A model generated the notes under the pieces. The model was not told where the DNA came from. It made no database searches and saw only the letters and a list, made by a program, of their open reading frames with translations. Below, piece after piece: positions 43,320 through 54,257 of a DNA stretch of 64,000 nt. The translations under genes were made by a program, and so were the position numbers. Positions within the stretch are counted from its first letter, which is position 1; each line of letters starts with the position of its first letter. The stretch is taken from positions 11,904,001 through 11,968,000 of the forward strand of contig CAJFCV020000006.1 in NCBI GenBank assembly GCA_904066235.2, read 5' to 3'. Source of the stretch: Bursaphelenchus xylophilus (taxonomy: Eukaryota > Nematoda > Chromadorea > Rhabditida > Aphelenchoididae).

Positions 43320-43711
43320 TTTTTCCGGACTCCCTTGAAGATACTGTTTAAGACTGTTGCATAGAACACAAACTCAGAAATATAGTTGTGTTCTTCCTAC
43401 ATCTCCCAAGCCGGGTACAAAATCTGAATCTCCTCAAAAAGGCGAGAAACTCATGATTAACTTGATTCTCTGTAACATTAAGGCACAGTACATTCCAAAG
43501 TACAATTTTCACCCACGGAAAACCAGCCGTACTTGAAGTTGAACCATGCTGTTATACTAGCAATCCGGACTTGAAAAAATTGCTTTTTTCACATACCCCC
43601 CCCCCAATAATGAAAAAATTAGAATAATAAAAAAATGCTTATTAGAGTAAAATACAAATTCAGAAACTATTCATTCATTCTCCTTTTTGTTCTCCTTCGA
43701 AGCTGGTTGTC
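43320..43711. other. Spacer
   Basis: No exon seen. A C10 run lies at about 43598-43607. Confidence 0.5.
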
Positions 43712-43819
43712 ATGTCGGAAATATTCACGTTGAAGGGCTTGATCTAAAACATTCCTTCCCACCAAGCTTTCATTGACGCTCTCTGGAGTGCTGTTGCTGG
43801 ATCATACAACTTGGATTAA
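43712..43819 (+). pseudogene. Possible small gene relic with an in-frame stop
   Basis: ATG at 43712 opens MSEIFTLKGLI, then a TAA at 43745-43747, then the same frame continues NIPSHQAFIDALWSAVAGSY to a stop at 43817-43819. The text on both sides of the stop reads like protein. It follows TTCATTCATTC, as does the small ORF at 26647. No family recognised. Confidence 0.25.
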
Positions 43820-43899
43820 TTCTTTGAAATAAATTTTGGGGGTTCAGAATGAACGAGGGGGTTTATACTGGATATAAAAAGTGCGACACTCACTCAGAT

Positions 43900-44650
43900 T
43901 TATTTCAATTTCGCACACATTTTCGCCATAGGCCACACATCAATTCCTGGAAGTTTAAGCTCGCGCTTTGCAGGGGAGAACCGAGATATTCATTCATCTT
44001 TGCGGCGCAGAGAGAAATGGTAAACCAAGAATGTTACAGTCAGTAAAACTCGGCCGAAAAGTTGTCACACCCCGTAATAACTTTAAAAAAATCAAAAGTT
44101 TGATGCTAATTGCCCGTTAAGAGACCAAGTAAATAATTAGCGGCTGCACTTTGATACACCGCTCATACTACAGTGTATATAGTGACTCTTTGTTGGTTAA
44201 CACGCTGAGCCTTAGTTTCGGCTCAAACTGGGCGGGCAAAAAAAGCAGACATGGCAACCGGGCCGGGCCGGCCCAAAAACCCATTTTGCACCGTGCATTT
44301 GAGATTTTGCACTGTGCAATTGAACATCGCGCGATAAAAGCCATTTTTGTCGGAGTTGTTGTGATATTGGTTTGTCGGAAAAATAATGTGGATTTGTCCC
44401 ATAAAATCATGTCAATTTTTAAGTTTTTGCGCAAAAAACTTAAAAATACTGGCAAGGATGTGGTCAAAAAGTGGTCTTCTTTCTGACCACTCTCCGCGCT
44501 TCCCATACTCTCTCCGCGGCAAAGATCTTTGAGTATCTCGGCCGCCGCAGAGACCATTCTTTTGAAAAAAAAATTATCTTTTTGTTCTTGATGCTACAAA
44601 AGGATTTATGTCGCTTCGAAACATTTATTTTTGAACTCAAAGTGAGTTGT
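43900..44650. repeat. Dispersed repeats: GAGATATTCA, CTGACC(A/G)CTCTCCGC and GGGCCGGGCC families
   Basis: An AGCTCGCGCTTTGCAGGGGA...GAGATATTCATTCATC block at 43960-44010 recurs, diverged, near 58020. CTGACCACTCTCCGCGCTTC at 44482 recurs at 24195 and 36155. ACATGGCAACCGGGCCGGGC at 44248 matches the end of the 20761 element. A solo MITE end lies at about 44370. No gene seen. Confidence 0.7.
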
Positions 44651-44902
44651 GAAGTGCAGTGCAATTATTGCGAACAAAGAGAAGGATTCTCTTCCGTTCG
44701 TCCTCTAATTGTCAGTTTATGAAGTACCAGACACCAAAACCTACGGAGACGCATAATTACCATCTACGTTGGAATTTCGTAACGGACAGTGAGGCCGTAA
44801 GATGGGCACGGCTTCGTCTTTACTGCACATTTACAGAAAGGACATTGTTCTGTGCATTGGATGATGCACGTGTACACATGTCAAGACCTTTTGACCCACC
44901 TA

Positions 44903-45252
44903 TCAGTCTGTCGGGAAAATAGTGGGCGCAATATCGCATTGCAGAAGTGAAAAGCTACAGTGGCGGACCTGATCCATTGACCAAAAACGTTCCATTTTGA
45001 TTCGGGAAGCATCAAAAATGCTGCAAAATACATTACTCTTTTTGTGAGGGAAAGGTCGCGCCCTTCAAAACGAAGTTTTTTTAGTTGAAGAGGGAGGCAT
45101 TTTGCCACATTTTTGATACTTCCCGGATGCAAAATGATAAGTTTTATGCCACTGGATTAAGTCCCTCACTGTTTTTTGTTTTTCCGCAACGCAATTCACG
45201 AGGCGCGATTTTTTTTTAAAAAATCCATATTATTTTTCCGACAGACTGACAG
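44903..45252. mobile_element. Long MITE copy containing a nested palindrome
   Basis: ATCAGTCTGTCGGGAAAATA at 44904 and ATTATTTTTCCGACAGACTG near 45229-45248 bound 350 nt, longer than other copies. The excess is a palindromic repeat at about 44998-45128 (CGGGAAGCATCAAAAATG ... CACATTTTTGATACTTCCCG) that recurs at 58865-59037. Confidence 0.8.
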
Positions 45253-46172
45253 GTGGGTCAAAAAGCCTTGACATGCCTGCAAACATTTTCTCAATTCACC
45301 GCAAGCCGCGATAAATCAAACAAGTGCACTCTGCCGCCGCGCATTCACACTTTGTCGCAAACTTGCGACCACCCAGTTTTAAAAGGCTTACGCGCTACGA
45401 TGCTTCCTTGAACGATAAAAAGCGTGCTATTCACGTGTACGGGACATCAAACCTCCTTGACCCCTATGAAGCACAATTTGTTTAGTATTAAAGACTTTTA
45501 CTGTACCGCTTATTGACTTTGCCGAGCTATTTTCGAAGCTTTTGAACCGTACTTTGCATCAGTAGATATACGAATGTATGTATGTAGTTGTCTGCTCTTG
45601 TTACCCACATGAGTTCAAGAGGCCATGCCTGCAAGGGGCTTGACTAAAGTGTATTGAAGAAAAGTCTTTGGTAACTTCAGACATGGCCAAGAAAACTTAT
45701 AATCTTTTTTGCTTGGCGAAGGTTGGCTTGAACCTTTAGCATAAATGTCTGGACTTTTGTTTTGGGTTCTTGAAGCCCTGTTTGTAACCTTCATGCGTTC
45801 AAGATGCCTTACGAAGTGGGTTGATCAAGGTGTACGTATAATACATTATATAAACATATGTGAAAGAACGTTGGTAATTTCAGACATAGCTGGGGCCAGA
45901 CTTTTGGGGCTTTAGCAGTTCTTGTTAGGGTATATGCAGGTCGACCTTTAAGGGGGTCAGGTTTGAGCCTCCACCTGTAAATAAGGTGAAATATTTTAGG
46001 CCTTTATAGAGTGGGACTTTGGGCACTTTGGGGTGAGGGAGGGCCAATATGATGATGACAATCACCAGGCGATTGGTCTGGACGGGACAAAAGCTCGGCT
46101 CTTTGCTATGGTTGAGCCTGAACTCTCCCCCGTTTTGAACACTCCCCCATTTTCAAAATCGAAAAAGCGAGG
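45253..46172. other. Gene-free stretch with two diverged direct repeats
   Basis: Similar segments lie at about 45612-45700 and 45793-45905 (shared GTTCAAGA-GCC, GACTAAAG/GATCAAGG-TGTA, GGTAA-TTCAGACAT). No exon recognised. Confidence 0.5.
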
Positions 46173-46400
46173 TGTGACATCTTATACGATGAAAAAAATT
46201 TTCAAATTGGGAAGCATAAAAACTATTTTTTAGAAACGATGTTATCGTATAAAATGTCACTTTTCAATTTGAAAAAAAATTTCATCGTATAAGATGTCAC
46301 ACCTCATTTTTCTCAATTTAAAAAAAATTTTCGTCGTATAAGGTGTCACACCTCATTTTTCTCAATTTGAAAAAAAAATCATCGTATAAGATGTCACACC
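46173..46400. repeat. Cluster of five TATACGAT hairpin halves
   Basis: GACATCTTATACGATGAAAA at 46175, then four inverse copies ending GTATAA(A/G)(A/G)TGTCAC at about 46240-46395. It is followed at 46430-46560 by a GGGGGAGTGTTC-type short repeat. Confidence 0.85.
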
Positions 46401-46876
46401 TCATTTTTCTCAATTTTCAAAATTAGGGGGAGTGTTCAAACAGGGGGAGGGTTCATTCAAGGGGGAGTGTTCTGAAGGGGGAGAGTTAAAAAAGGTGAAG
46501 AGTTCAGATTGAGGGAAAGTTCAGCAAAAGGGAAGAGTTCTGCCGCAACGCTTTGCTATGTCTGGGTAGCTATGATGTGGCCCCCGTATTTCATTTTTTC
46601 TGCTGGTAAAATAACAACGCAACTCCTCAAAGATTATACATTATTCTTTTGAGGTTTTTTTCTCTATCATTCTTTCAAAATTTGCTGTTTTTTGGTTTTT
46701 TCACTAGATTTTTAATAAAAAATTGCAATATAGGGCGCGCCGCTTTGAAATGGCTATAACTTTTTTTATTTTTCGGCAAAATTTGAAGCTTCTTTTTTCT
46801 TCTTTTTCTCAGACTTTCAAATTTTGTTTGCTACCAAACATGTTATTTTTATTGGACTACAACTTAGACTACAAAA

Positions 46877-49505
46877 ATGTCTAATTCTAATGGGCGTTCT
46901 TTCAGAATGTTTGAGCGTTCCGCCGTGGTGACGGCCCAGTCTATCATGGAGCTCTGTGAGCTTGCCGAAACTGTTCAAGGAGACCCGTATATAATGTGTG
47001 TTCAGAATCTTCAACTCCCTTTAGCGCTGTTATCGATATACGCAATGTGGCAGATCACGCGCTCAGTTCGCTACAAAAAAGTGGTTGGAATTGCGTCGCC
47101 GGCTCTGAGAGTGAGTTGATTTATTGTTGGGTTTTGAATTTTTACTTCTCTGATCTGCATTTTGCGTGTTGTTTTTTGAATTTTCAAATTCCCGCCAAAT
47201 TTTAAAATAATTGAAAATTCTTGGCATTCTGTTGCAACTTGATTAAAAATTACGAATTTTAGTGTAACATTTTTTTGCAAATGTAAATAAGGTTGTGAGT
47301 TAAAATATTTTAATTTTATTCGAATTTTCAAATTTCCCGCCAAATTTTTAAATAATCGAAATTTCTTGGCATTCTGTTGCAACTTCATTAAAAATCACGA
47401 ATTTTAGTGTAATAAGAAATTTTTACAAATATCAGTAGGGTTTTGAGTTGAAACATTTTCGTTTTTTTTTTGAATTTTTAAATTTCCCGCCAAATTTTAA
47501 AATAATTGAAAATTCTTGGCATTCTGTTGCAACATCATCAAAAAGCGTTAATTTTACTGTCGTAAACAATTTTCAACCGTCAAGATGGTTATTGGTTGAA
47601 CTATTTGCAAAATTTTTTTTTTGAATTTTCAAATTCCCGCCAAAAAAATATTTTGTTGGCATTCTGTTTCAAGCCGGCGAAAGTGATTCTGTAGCCAAGT
47701 AAAATGATTAATGTGTCTCTTAGAGTCACTCGTAGCCTTTTTCTTGCCAAATACACAACAAATTGCGCCACTTTTTTCCAATTTTCTAATTTTCAGACTC
47801 TCTTCCTAATAATTCGCATCTCCTTTTACCTGCGCGCAATCTTTGCCTTCTCCTTATACGTCTACACAATGCTTCGTGTAAATTTCTACGAGAGGCCTTG
47901 CCACGTCGCATGGACCGTGGGGGAATGCATTACAGTTCGAATACCGAATTATTTCGCGTTGTTTACTGTTTGCTTGACTCATGTGGCGTTAATGGTGGAC
48001 CGATTGGGCGTCACTTTTTATCGACGACATTACGAGGGAGGCTGGACGGCTGCTTTTTTCTATTCTACGGCAATTGTAAGTTCTGTTACCGAGTTTGGAC
48101 ATTTTATACGATGGAACATGTTTCTGCTTTTTTGTCGTATAAAATGTCGCTTAAGGATTAGATTCGGATTGAAAAATGCTTTGAATTTTTTCCTGATAAT
48201 TTTGGTGACATTTTATACGATAAAACCTGGTTTTTAGCCGTTTTCAAAAATCAAATTTTTTCGTATAAGATGTCACCCACACTCAAAAAATCAAGTACGA
48301 TTGTATCAGAAATTCCTCTCAAGTCGTTCTGTGCTGACATGCGACGATCACTGTTTCAGACCCCTTTCTCCAAAAATAATTTTTCATCGTATAACATGTC
48401 ACTTGGATATCTTTGTTTCTTCGCGATGTTTTAAATCTCGATGGTTTCCTTTCAGGTGTCACTTTCAGCAGTCTCTTGCTACCACATTTATGGTCAGGAG
48501 GACTTTCGGCAACTTATTTTTGCATGTATCACCAGTTCTTCGGCGGCGCAATACAAATTGGTGCAAGTAATGATAACCCTGCTTGTTTTGGACTTGATTA
48601 CTGCGTTTGGAGATACCGTGGCTTTTTACGAAAACCGTAAACGCTTTTTTAAGTAAGTTTAGTGAGTTTGCGGAATTGGACATTTTATACGATAAACCGT
48701 GTTTTAGGTATTTTTTGTCGTATAAATCATCGCCATTTCCCAAGTAAAATATTATTTCATAAAAGCAAAGAGTGCATTCAGCATTTTTTTACATTTTGTT
48801 GCTAATATTTTATACGATCAAACATGTTTATAACGTGCTCTGTCGAAGACACATTTCATCGTATAAGATGTCACAAAAAATATGGTTTTGTAAACCCAAG
48901 AGGGCATTCAGTATACTTGGATATTTTTTGGTAATATTTTATACGATCAAACATGTCTATGACGTGTTCTGACTAAGACATATTTCATCGTATAAAATGT
49001 CGCCGTAATTTTTCTGGTTAGAAATGTTTTTTTATCGAGAATATTACCAATCGACTTCCTTGATCAGTCGTAAAATTCAAGTTTCACTTTTCTCAAAAAA
49101 AGGTTTCATCGTATAAAATGTCTCTGACCTCCAAATTCTTCCAGCAAAATCAACTATTACGAGTTCTACAGTCTGGACAAGTCGATGGACCTGCGCGAAA
49201 ACCGGATGTCGATCCGTGTCGTGCTTCCCATGTCCATTATCCATCTCTCCTTAACGCTGCCGTTGGTGGCCTCCTTTCCAATCGGACGTCAATTGGAATG
49301 GCACCAGCCGACATCAATCCTGCTCTACGTGGAGTCGATCAGCCTGATCCAGTCGCTCTATTTCTTAATGTCACCTATTATTTTGAGTCTATGTTATGTT
49401 TGTAATGAAGAGGGCGCGAGGGATGAATGGCTGGGGACGAATCAGCAAAGTCATGCTGACGAGCACTTTCGACAACTCCAATCCCAGCTGAAGTTGCAAG
49501 GATAA
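46877..49505 (+). CDS. Seven-TM serpentine chemoreceptor, Sra superfamily, 356 aa
   Basis: Exons 46877-47110, 47797-48075, 48456-48652 and 49145-49505 join in frame (1071 nt). Seven hydrophobic spans can be placed: LQLPLALLSIYAMWQI, ISFYLRAIFAFSLYVYTML, YFALFTVCLTHVALMV, the WTAAFFYSTAI region, VMITLLVLDLITAFG, VVLPMSIIHLSLTLPLVA and SLYFLMSPIILSL. RPCHVAWTVGECITVRIP, DRLGVTFYRRHYEGG after span 3 (where the family has ER..AT..YE) and the LRENRMSIRVVLP block before span 6 fit the nematode Sra/Srab/Sre group, whose members detect chemicals in sensory neurons. The exact subfamily cannot be fixed by eye. TTTTTCTCAG at 46802-46811 could be a trans-splice acceptor. Introns 2 and 3 are filled with TATACGAT hairpins. 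Confidence 0.85.
47170..47690 (+). repeat. Four tandem ~145-nt units in intron 1 of the chemoreceptor
   Basis: Each unit contains GAATTTTCAAATTCCCGCCA, TTGGCATTCTGTTGCAAC and AATTTTAGTGTAA; units begin near 47174, 47320, 47470 and 47620. Confidence 0.9.
48093..49125. repeat. TATACGAT hairpin array in introns 2 and 3 of the chemoreceptor
   Basis: GACATTTTATACGATRAAAC words pair with CATCGTATAARATGTCAC words 30-50 nt away. Pairs lie at about 48097-48154, 48205-48278, 48673-48730, 48800-48873 and 48929-49004, with single halves at 48382 and 49105. Each pair would form a hairpin of 15-25 bp. Confidence 0.92.
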
Positions 49506-50130
49506 TGAGTCGACGGTTTATTATTTGCTCAATTTTGATGAATCTGCCATATTTGAATAAATTTGAATAATTTTTGAAAATTTGAATAATTTAAAAAATT
49601 TGAATAATCGCGGCTAAATTTGGGATTCAAATTTAAGCAAAAGCTTTAGACATATTTTCTCATCAATTACATTTTCAAACAGAAATGTGATTGATGAGAA
49701 AAATAAAAAAATTTGAGTAAATTCAAAATTTGCATATTTTGAAAAATTTGCATAATTAAAGAATTTACAAAAAAATTTGCATACTCAGCAAATAATAAGA
49801 AATCTCTGACCGATATGTCGCGACATAATTCTTAAATTCGCATAATTTCTCAAATTTGCGTAACAAAAAATTTTAATAATTAAAAAAATTTTAAAAAAAT
49901 TTGCATAATCAACGAATAATAATAATAACATTTTTCCCCTTTTTCCCAAAACTAAAAATTTTTAATCGACATAATTTTTCAATTTGCATAAATTCCAAAA
50001 TTTGCATAATTAAAAATTTCGCATAATTTCAAAAAAAAAATTAAATTTTTCAATGTGTTCTTATGCCACATCCGCAGAAAAAACATTTTCAAAAACTTAT
50101 ATACCCCAACAAATTTGCATAACCAAGCCA
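49506..50130. other. AT-rich intergenic region with repeated AATTTGCATAATT words
   Basis: Many AATTTGCATAATT, AATTTGAATAATT and AAATTCGCATAATT variants. No exon. CTTATATACCCC at about 50097 may be the TATA region of the downstream gene. Confidence 0.6.
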
Positions 50131-50232
50131 GACAAAAAAAATCAACATGAAATATTTCTGCGTGTTCGCGTCAGAGCCCCGTAAAAAAACTACAGCTGCT
50201 TTCGTTTTTCATTTTTCGTTCGCATTGCCAAA

Positions 50233-51195
50233 ATGGGACTCTTCCAGATGCCTACCGCAAATCAAAAACCCTTCAGCTCACTGCTCTGTTGGTGGGCGAT
50301 TCTCCGCTTCTTGCTCTCTTTGCTGCAACGCGGCCATGAGAATACGGTTTTGGATGAGAAGCTCTTCATCCAATTTACATCATGCTTGTCCTGGGGACTA
50401 ATTCTGGCCGTGCTCTTCTTGGTTTTTGATGGCAGTAATCGCCCATACAGCAACTACACCCAATTTAGTGCTGTCTTGGTAAGGGAAAAAGACCGATTTT
50501 TTGTTGGAATTTTATATTTGCGATCAATTTTTGGCATGAAAATGTTTGTGAATATTATTTGTGTCGAAAAATCAGAAAGTGACATTTTATACGATAAAAC
50601 ATGTTTTGAAAAAACAGAAGGTTAGCTCGTAAAAGTTTTCAATTAGACTCTGGATCGACTAAAATTGCAGTATTTGTCAAGTTACTAAAGAAAATAAACG
50701 GTGACATGTTATACGATGAAATCTGTTTTGACCAAAAAATATGTTTCACCGTATAAAATGTCATCTGGTTTATAAAGCAGGCGAAAAAGACTGTTATTTG
50801 CTATTTCAACAGAAAATTTTTTAAGGTGACATTTTATACCATCAAAAAGTACCGATTATTTGACCAACAAGTTTGATCGTATAAAATGTCACCCTTCAAA
50901 AAATAAAAACAATAGCGTTCTTTGACGTATTTTACCACTCTATTTTTAGCTGCTCAACATTGGAGCCATAACTTTCTACGCGGCAAGTTTGAGTTTCAAA
51001 ATTTACGACCATTTCGACGAGTTCGTCAAGATGCCAAACATCTTCCAAGCCTTCGTCGTAGTGGCGCTCCTTGTCTATTATAGCTGCTTAATCAGTCTGG
51101 CGCAAATCTACCTCTCCATCCCACATTTCGCAAAACAAAAATTCGAATATGCCAAGTTGGTGGAGATCAAATCCGTTAAAGTTGTTGAACCTTGA
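50233..51195 (+). CDS. Four-TM membrane protein, paralogue 1, 163 aa
   Basis: Exons 50233-50478 and 50950-51195 join in phase 0 (82 + 81 residues). Four hydrophobic spans: about WAILRFLLSLL, FTSCLSWGLILAVLFLVF, LLNIGAITFYAASLSF and VVVALLVYYSCLISLAQIYL. The paralogue at 54258-55531 has exactly the same length and the same 82/81 split at the same intron, and shares WWA(I/V), the DE(K/F) before span 2, (A/L)xNI-G at the start of exon 2, and (Y/D)(D/H)FDEF/YDDF. I do not know the family. An upstream ATG at 50147 in another frame could act as an upstream ORF. The intron holds three TATACGAT hairpins. AATAAA is at 51226-51231. Confidence 0.78.
50579..50895. repeat. TATACGAT hairpins in the intron of paralogue 1
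   Basis: GACATTTTATACGATAAAAC at 50582, GACATGTTATACGATGAAAT with its inverse at about 50703-50761, and GACATTTTATACCATC with its inverse at about 50824-50892. Confidence 0.9.
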
Positions 51196-51394
51196 ACTTG
51201 TTGTATTTGTTCGTTTTGTACAGCTAAATAAACGATCCCCATAAGCCTTTTCTATGAATTTTTTCTCATTTCACACACTCCAAATCATGAAAAAGCTGTT
51301 TGCAAACTGTTCAGACAAAACACGAAAGTTTACGTCTCAGCGATAGTTCCGATGCATAGTGCGAAACCAAAAAAAGTGAATTGCACGGTGCGCA

Positions 51395-51950
51395 ATGGGG
51401 TTTTCGAAGGCGCTGATTTCGAAAATCGTATCCATTTTTTCTCAATTTTACAATTTTGCTTAAGCAGTAGTGTTAAGTAGTAATTTTAAGAAAAATTTTT
51501 TTTGAGTAATGGATTTAGGAGTTTTCGAAGGCGCTGATTTCGAAAATCGTGTCCATTTTTTCTGAATTTTACAATTTCGCTTAAGCAGTAGTGTTAAGAA
51601 GTAATTTTTTTTTTATTTTTTTTTCGAATAGTGGATTTAGGGGTTTTCGATGGCGCTGATTTCAAATCTCGTATCCACTTTTTCTGAATTTTACAATTTT
51701 GCTTAAGCAGTAGTGTCTAATGTTTGGTTGTCAAGACAAAAAAAGTGTCAGAAGTATCACAAGATCGTACAAATTTGACCAAGTTTTTACCCGTTAAAAC
51801 ATTTCTTTTGAGGAATTGAAGATTAAGGCAAAAATTTAGAAGAAATGGATGCGATTTTCGAAATCAGCGCCATCGAAAACCCCTAAATCCATAATTCAAA
51901 AAAATTTTTAAAAAATTACTACTTAAAACACGATTTCTGACTCGGTGAAT
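51395..51950 (+). repeat. Direct repeats of GCGCTGATTTCGAAAATCG type
   Basis: Three copies near 51410, 51530 and 51650, each followed by TTTTTTCTNAATTTTACAAT and GCTTAAGCAGTAGTGT; one inverted copy near 51840. They flank the left side of the 51959-53700 palindrome. Confidence 0.85.
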
Positions 51951-52350
51951 TAGCCGTGGACATAGGAAATTTTCGATTTTGAGATTTACAGCTGGATATA
52001 ACCGAACCCATCATATAAGTGTGTTCCTGAAGCCTTTTGCCCCAATTCTCCCGTTAACCTAGTTTTATTTACAATTTAAGAAATTTACAGTAACGTCAAA
52101 TATCTCAAAATTGGGAAGACGTAGAGCCGTAAAACCGTGGTCATATATGTTTTTGGGCACTGAGAATCCAATGGAGGTGGTTTTGGATCGAAAGGATTAC
52201 TGTAACATAGCAAACTTTCGCTTCGGCCGCACAAAATCGGCCGTAAAAAAGTTGTTTCTGAAAACCCACAGCTGAATTTTTGATATGTTGATCAGCATAA
52301 AATTCTGCCCTAGAAACATTAAAAAAAAGTCCAAAAATGCGGGGGGCTAT

Positions 52351-52416
52351 TTTCGTGGTATAGTGGATTTTGACAAAATCTACCAATCTGACGGCCCGAG
52401 TTCGAGTCCGGGAGGA
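52351..52416 (+). other. tRNA-like Pol III promoter module (left arm)
   Basis: A box TGGTATAGTGG at 52356-52366 and B box GAGTTCGAGTCC at 52398-52409, with GATTTTGACAAAATC between them as an anticodon-arm-like hairpin. The acceptor ends do not pair, so this is not a tRNA gene; it looks tRNA-derived. Confidence 0.6.
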
Positions 52417-53242
52417 CGCAAATCGCTTAGAATTGGTCGGGAATGACTTTAAAGGCGCGGATATGGAAGATTGAGTTTATTTCAGGTGATTTTGATAACA
52501 ATCCGGCAGTTTTCAGATTTTTTGGTGGAAAAAAGCCGAAAATACAACTTTTTGACAAATCGTATTTTATACGGCTGTTTTGCGTTCATGGCAGAATAAG
52601 AACTTATATTTAATCGTTTGAAGGGCTTTTCCGCAATTAAACCCGTCAAAAAAATTTTTTTTAATATTGTACTTGACATCTCATAAGCAAGCAGTGCATG
52701 GACCTTCCAGGTTGTAATTTCTTTCGCTCTGACTTGACAAATGGTCTGCAAAAGTTATAACTAGCATAAAATTTAAATTTTTTCACGTCTAACCACAAGA
52801 AATCTAGTTTGAAAATGAAAATTTCCCCGCATTTCATCGATTTTTCTATAAAGCGAAATCACTTCGATGATGAAACATTTTCTGAAAAACGTGTGTAATA
52901 TGGTCATAAAACAGTGAATTACGTTGTCATTAGCCAAATTTCGTTAATACAGATGTCTGCAAGAGGCAAAATTAACGGGTACCTAGTATAATATCTAAAT
53001 ACTCAGAAAATGGTTTCTACTTGTTGGAAACACCTTAAAAACACTATATATAAGTTCTTATTCTGTCATGAACGCAAAACAGCCGTATAAAATACGATTT
53101 GTCAAAAAGTTGTATTTTCGCCTTTTTTCCACCAAAAAATCTGAAAACTGCCGGATTGTTATCAAAATCACCTGAAGTAAACTCAATCTTCCATATCCGC
53201 GCCTTTAAAGTCATTCCCGACCAATTCTAAGCGATTTGCGTC

Positions 53243-53308
53243 CACCCGGACTCGAACTCGGGCCGTCAGATTGGTAGATTTTGTCAAAATCCACTATACC
53301 ACGAAAAT
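53243..53308 (-). other. tRNA-like Pol III promoter module (right arm)
   Basis: Inverse copy of 52351-52416 with the same A and B boxes on the minus strand, pointing into the loop. Confidence 0.6.
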
Positions 53309-53739
53309 AGCCCCCCGCATTTTTGGACTTTTTTTTAATGTTTCTAGGGCAGAATTTTATGCTGATCAACATATCAAAAATTCAGCTGTGGGTTTTCAGA
53401 AACAACTTTTTTACGGCCGATTTTGTGCGGCCGAAGCGAAAGTTTGCTATGTTACAGTAATCCTTTCGATCCAAAACCACCTCCATTGGATTCTCAGTGC
53501 CCAAAAACATATATGACCACGGTTTTACGGCTCTACGTCTTCCCAATTTTGAGATATTTGACGTTACTGTAAATTTCTTAAATTGTAAATAAAACTAGGT
53601 TAACGGGAGAATTGGGGCAAAAGGCTTTAGGAACACACTTATACGATGGGTTCGGTCATATCCAGCTGTAAATCTCAAAATCGAAAATTTCCTATGTCCC
53701 GGCCTTGCACACTGCTGATTCAGTGAGTCAGAAATCGTG

Positions 53740-54055
53740 TTTTAACACTACTGCTTAAGCAAAATTGTAAAATTCAGAAAAAATGGATACGATTTTCGGA
53801 ATCAGCGCCATCGAAAACCCCTAAATCCTTTACTCAAAAAAAAATTTTTTAATTACTAATTAACACTACTGCTTAAGCAAAATTGTAAAATTCAGAAAAA
53901 ATGGATACGATTTTCGGAATCAGCGCCATCGAAAACCCCTAAATCCTTTACTCAAAAAAAATTTTTTAATTACTAATTAACACTACTGCTTAAGCAAAAT
54001 TGTAAAATTCAGAAAAAATGGATACGATTTTCGAAATCAGCGTCATCGAAAGAGC
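53740..54055 (-). repeat. Inverted copies of the GCGCTGATTTCGAAAATCG repeat
   Basis: Three tandem copies of the ~125-nt unit lie here in the opposite orientation to those at 51395-51950, so they extend the outer symmetry of the palindrome. A solo MITE end (ATTATTTTACCGACAAACTG) follows at about 54099. Confidence 0.88.
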
Positions 54056-54257
54056 GCGATCGCGGCGAGACGAGATTTTTTCGCGATAAAATCCACATTA
54101 TTTTACCGACAAACTGATAAGCATAATTTGCAATGCGCTCTAACGCAGAGTTTTCTGGAACGCGTTGAAAATTGACAGAAAAAATATTGCGGTTTCATAA
54201 ATAGAACCTAAAAGAAAAGCCATTCATTCTTGCTGTTTTCTACCTCCAAACGTGACC

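Larger units (their letters stand above)
51959..53700. mobile_element. 1.74-kb palindrome with ~650-nt near-identical arms and tRNA-like modules
   Basis: The left arm (51959-52609) and right arm (53049-53700) are inverse copies with very few differences, for example GACATAGGAAATTTTCGATT at the outer edge and TAAGAACTTATAT at the inner edge. The loop is about 440 nt. The near identity suggests recent formation or gene conversion. Each arm carries a tRNA-like module pointing at the loop. It separates the two 163-aa paralogues. Confidence 0.92.

Noticed and set aside
52351..52416. tRNA gene (Val- or Asp-like) in the palindrome arm
   Set aside because: A and B boxes are good, but the acceptor ends do not pair and the T stem has mismatches; kept as a tRNA-like module.
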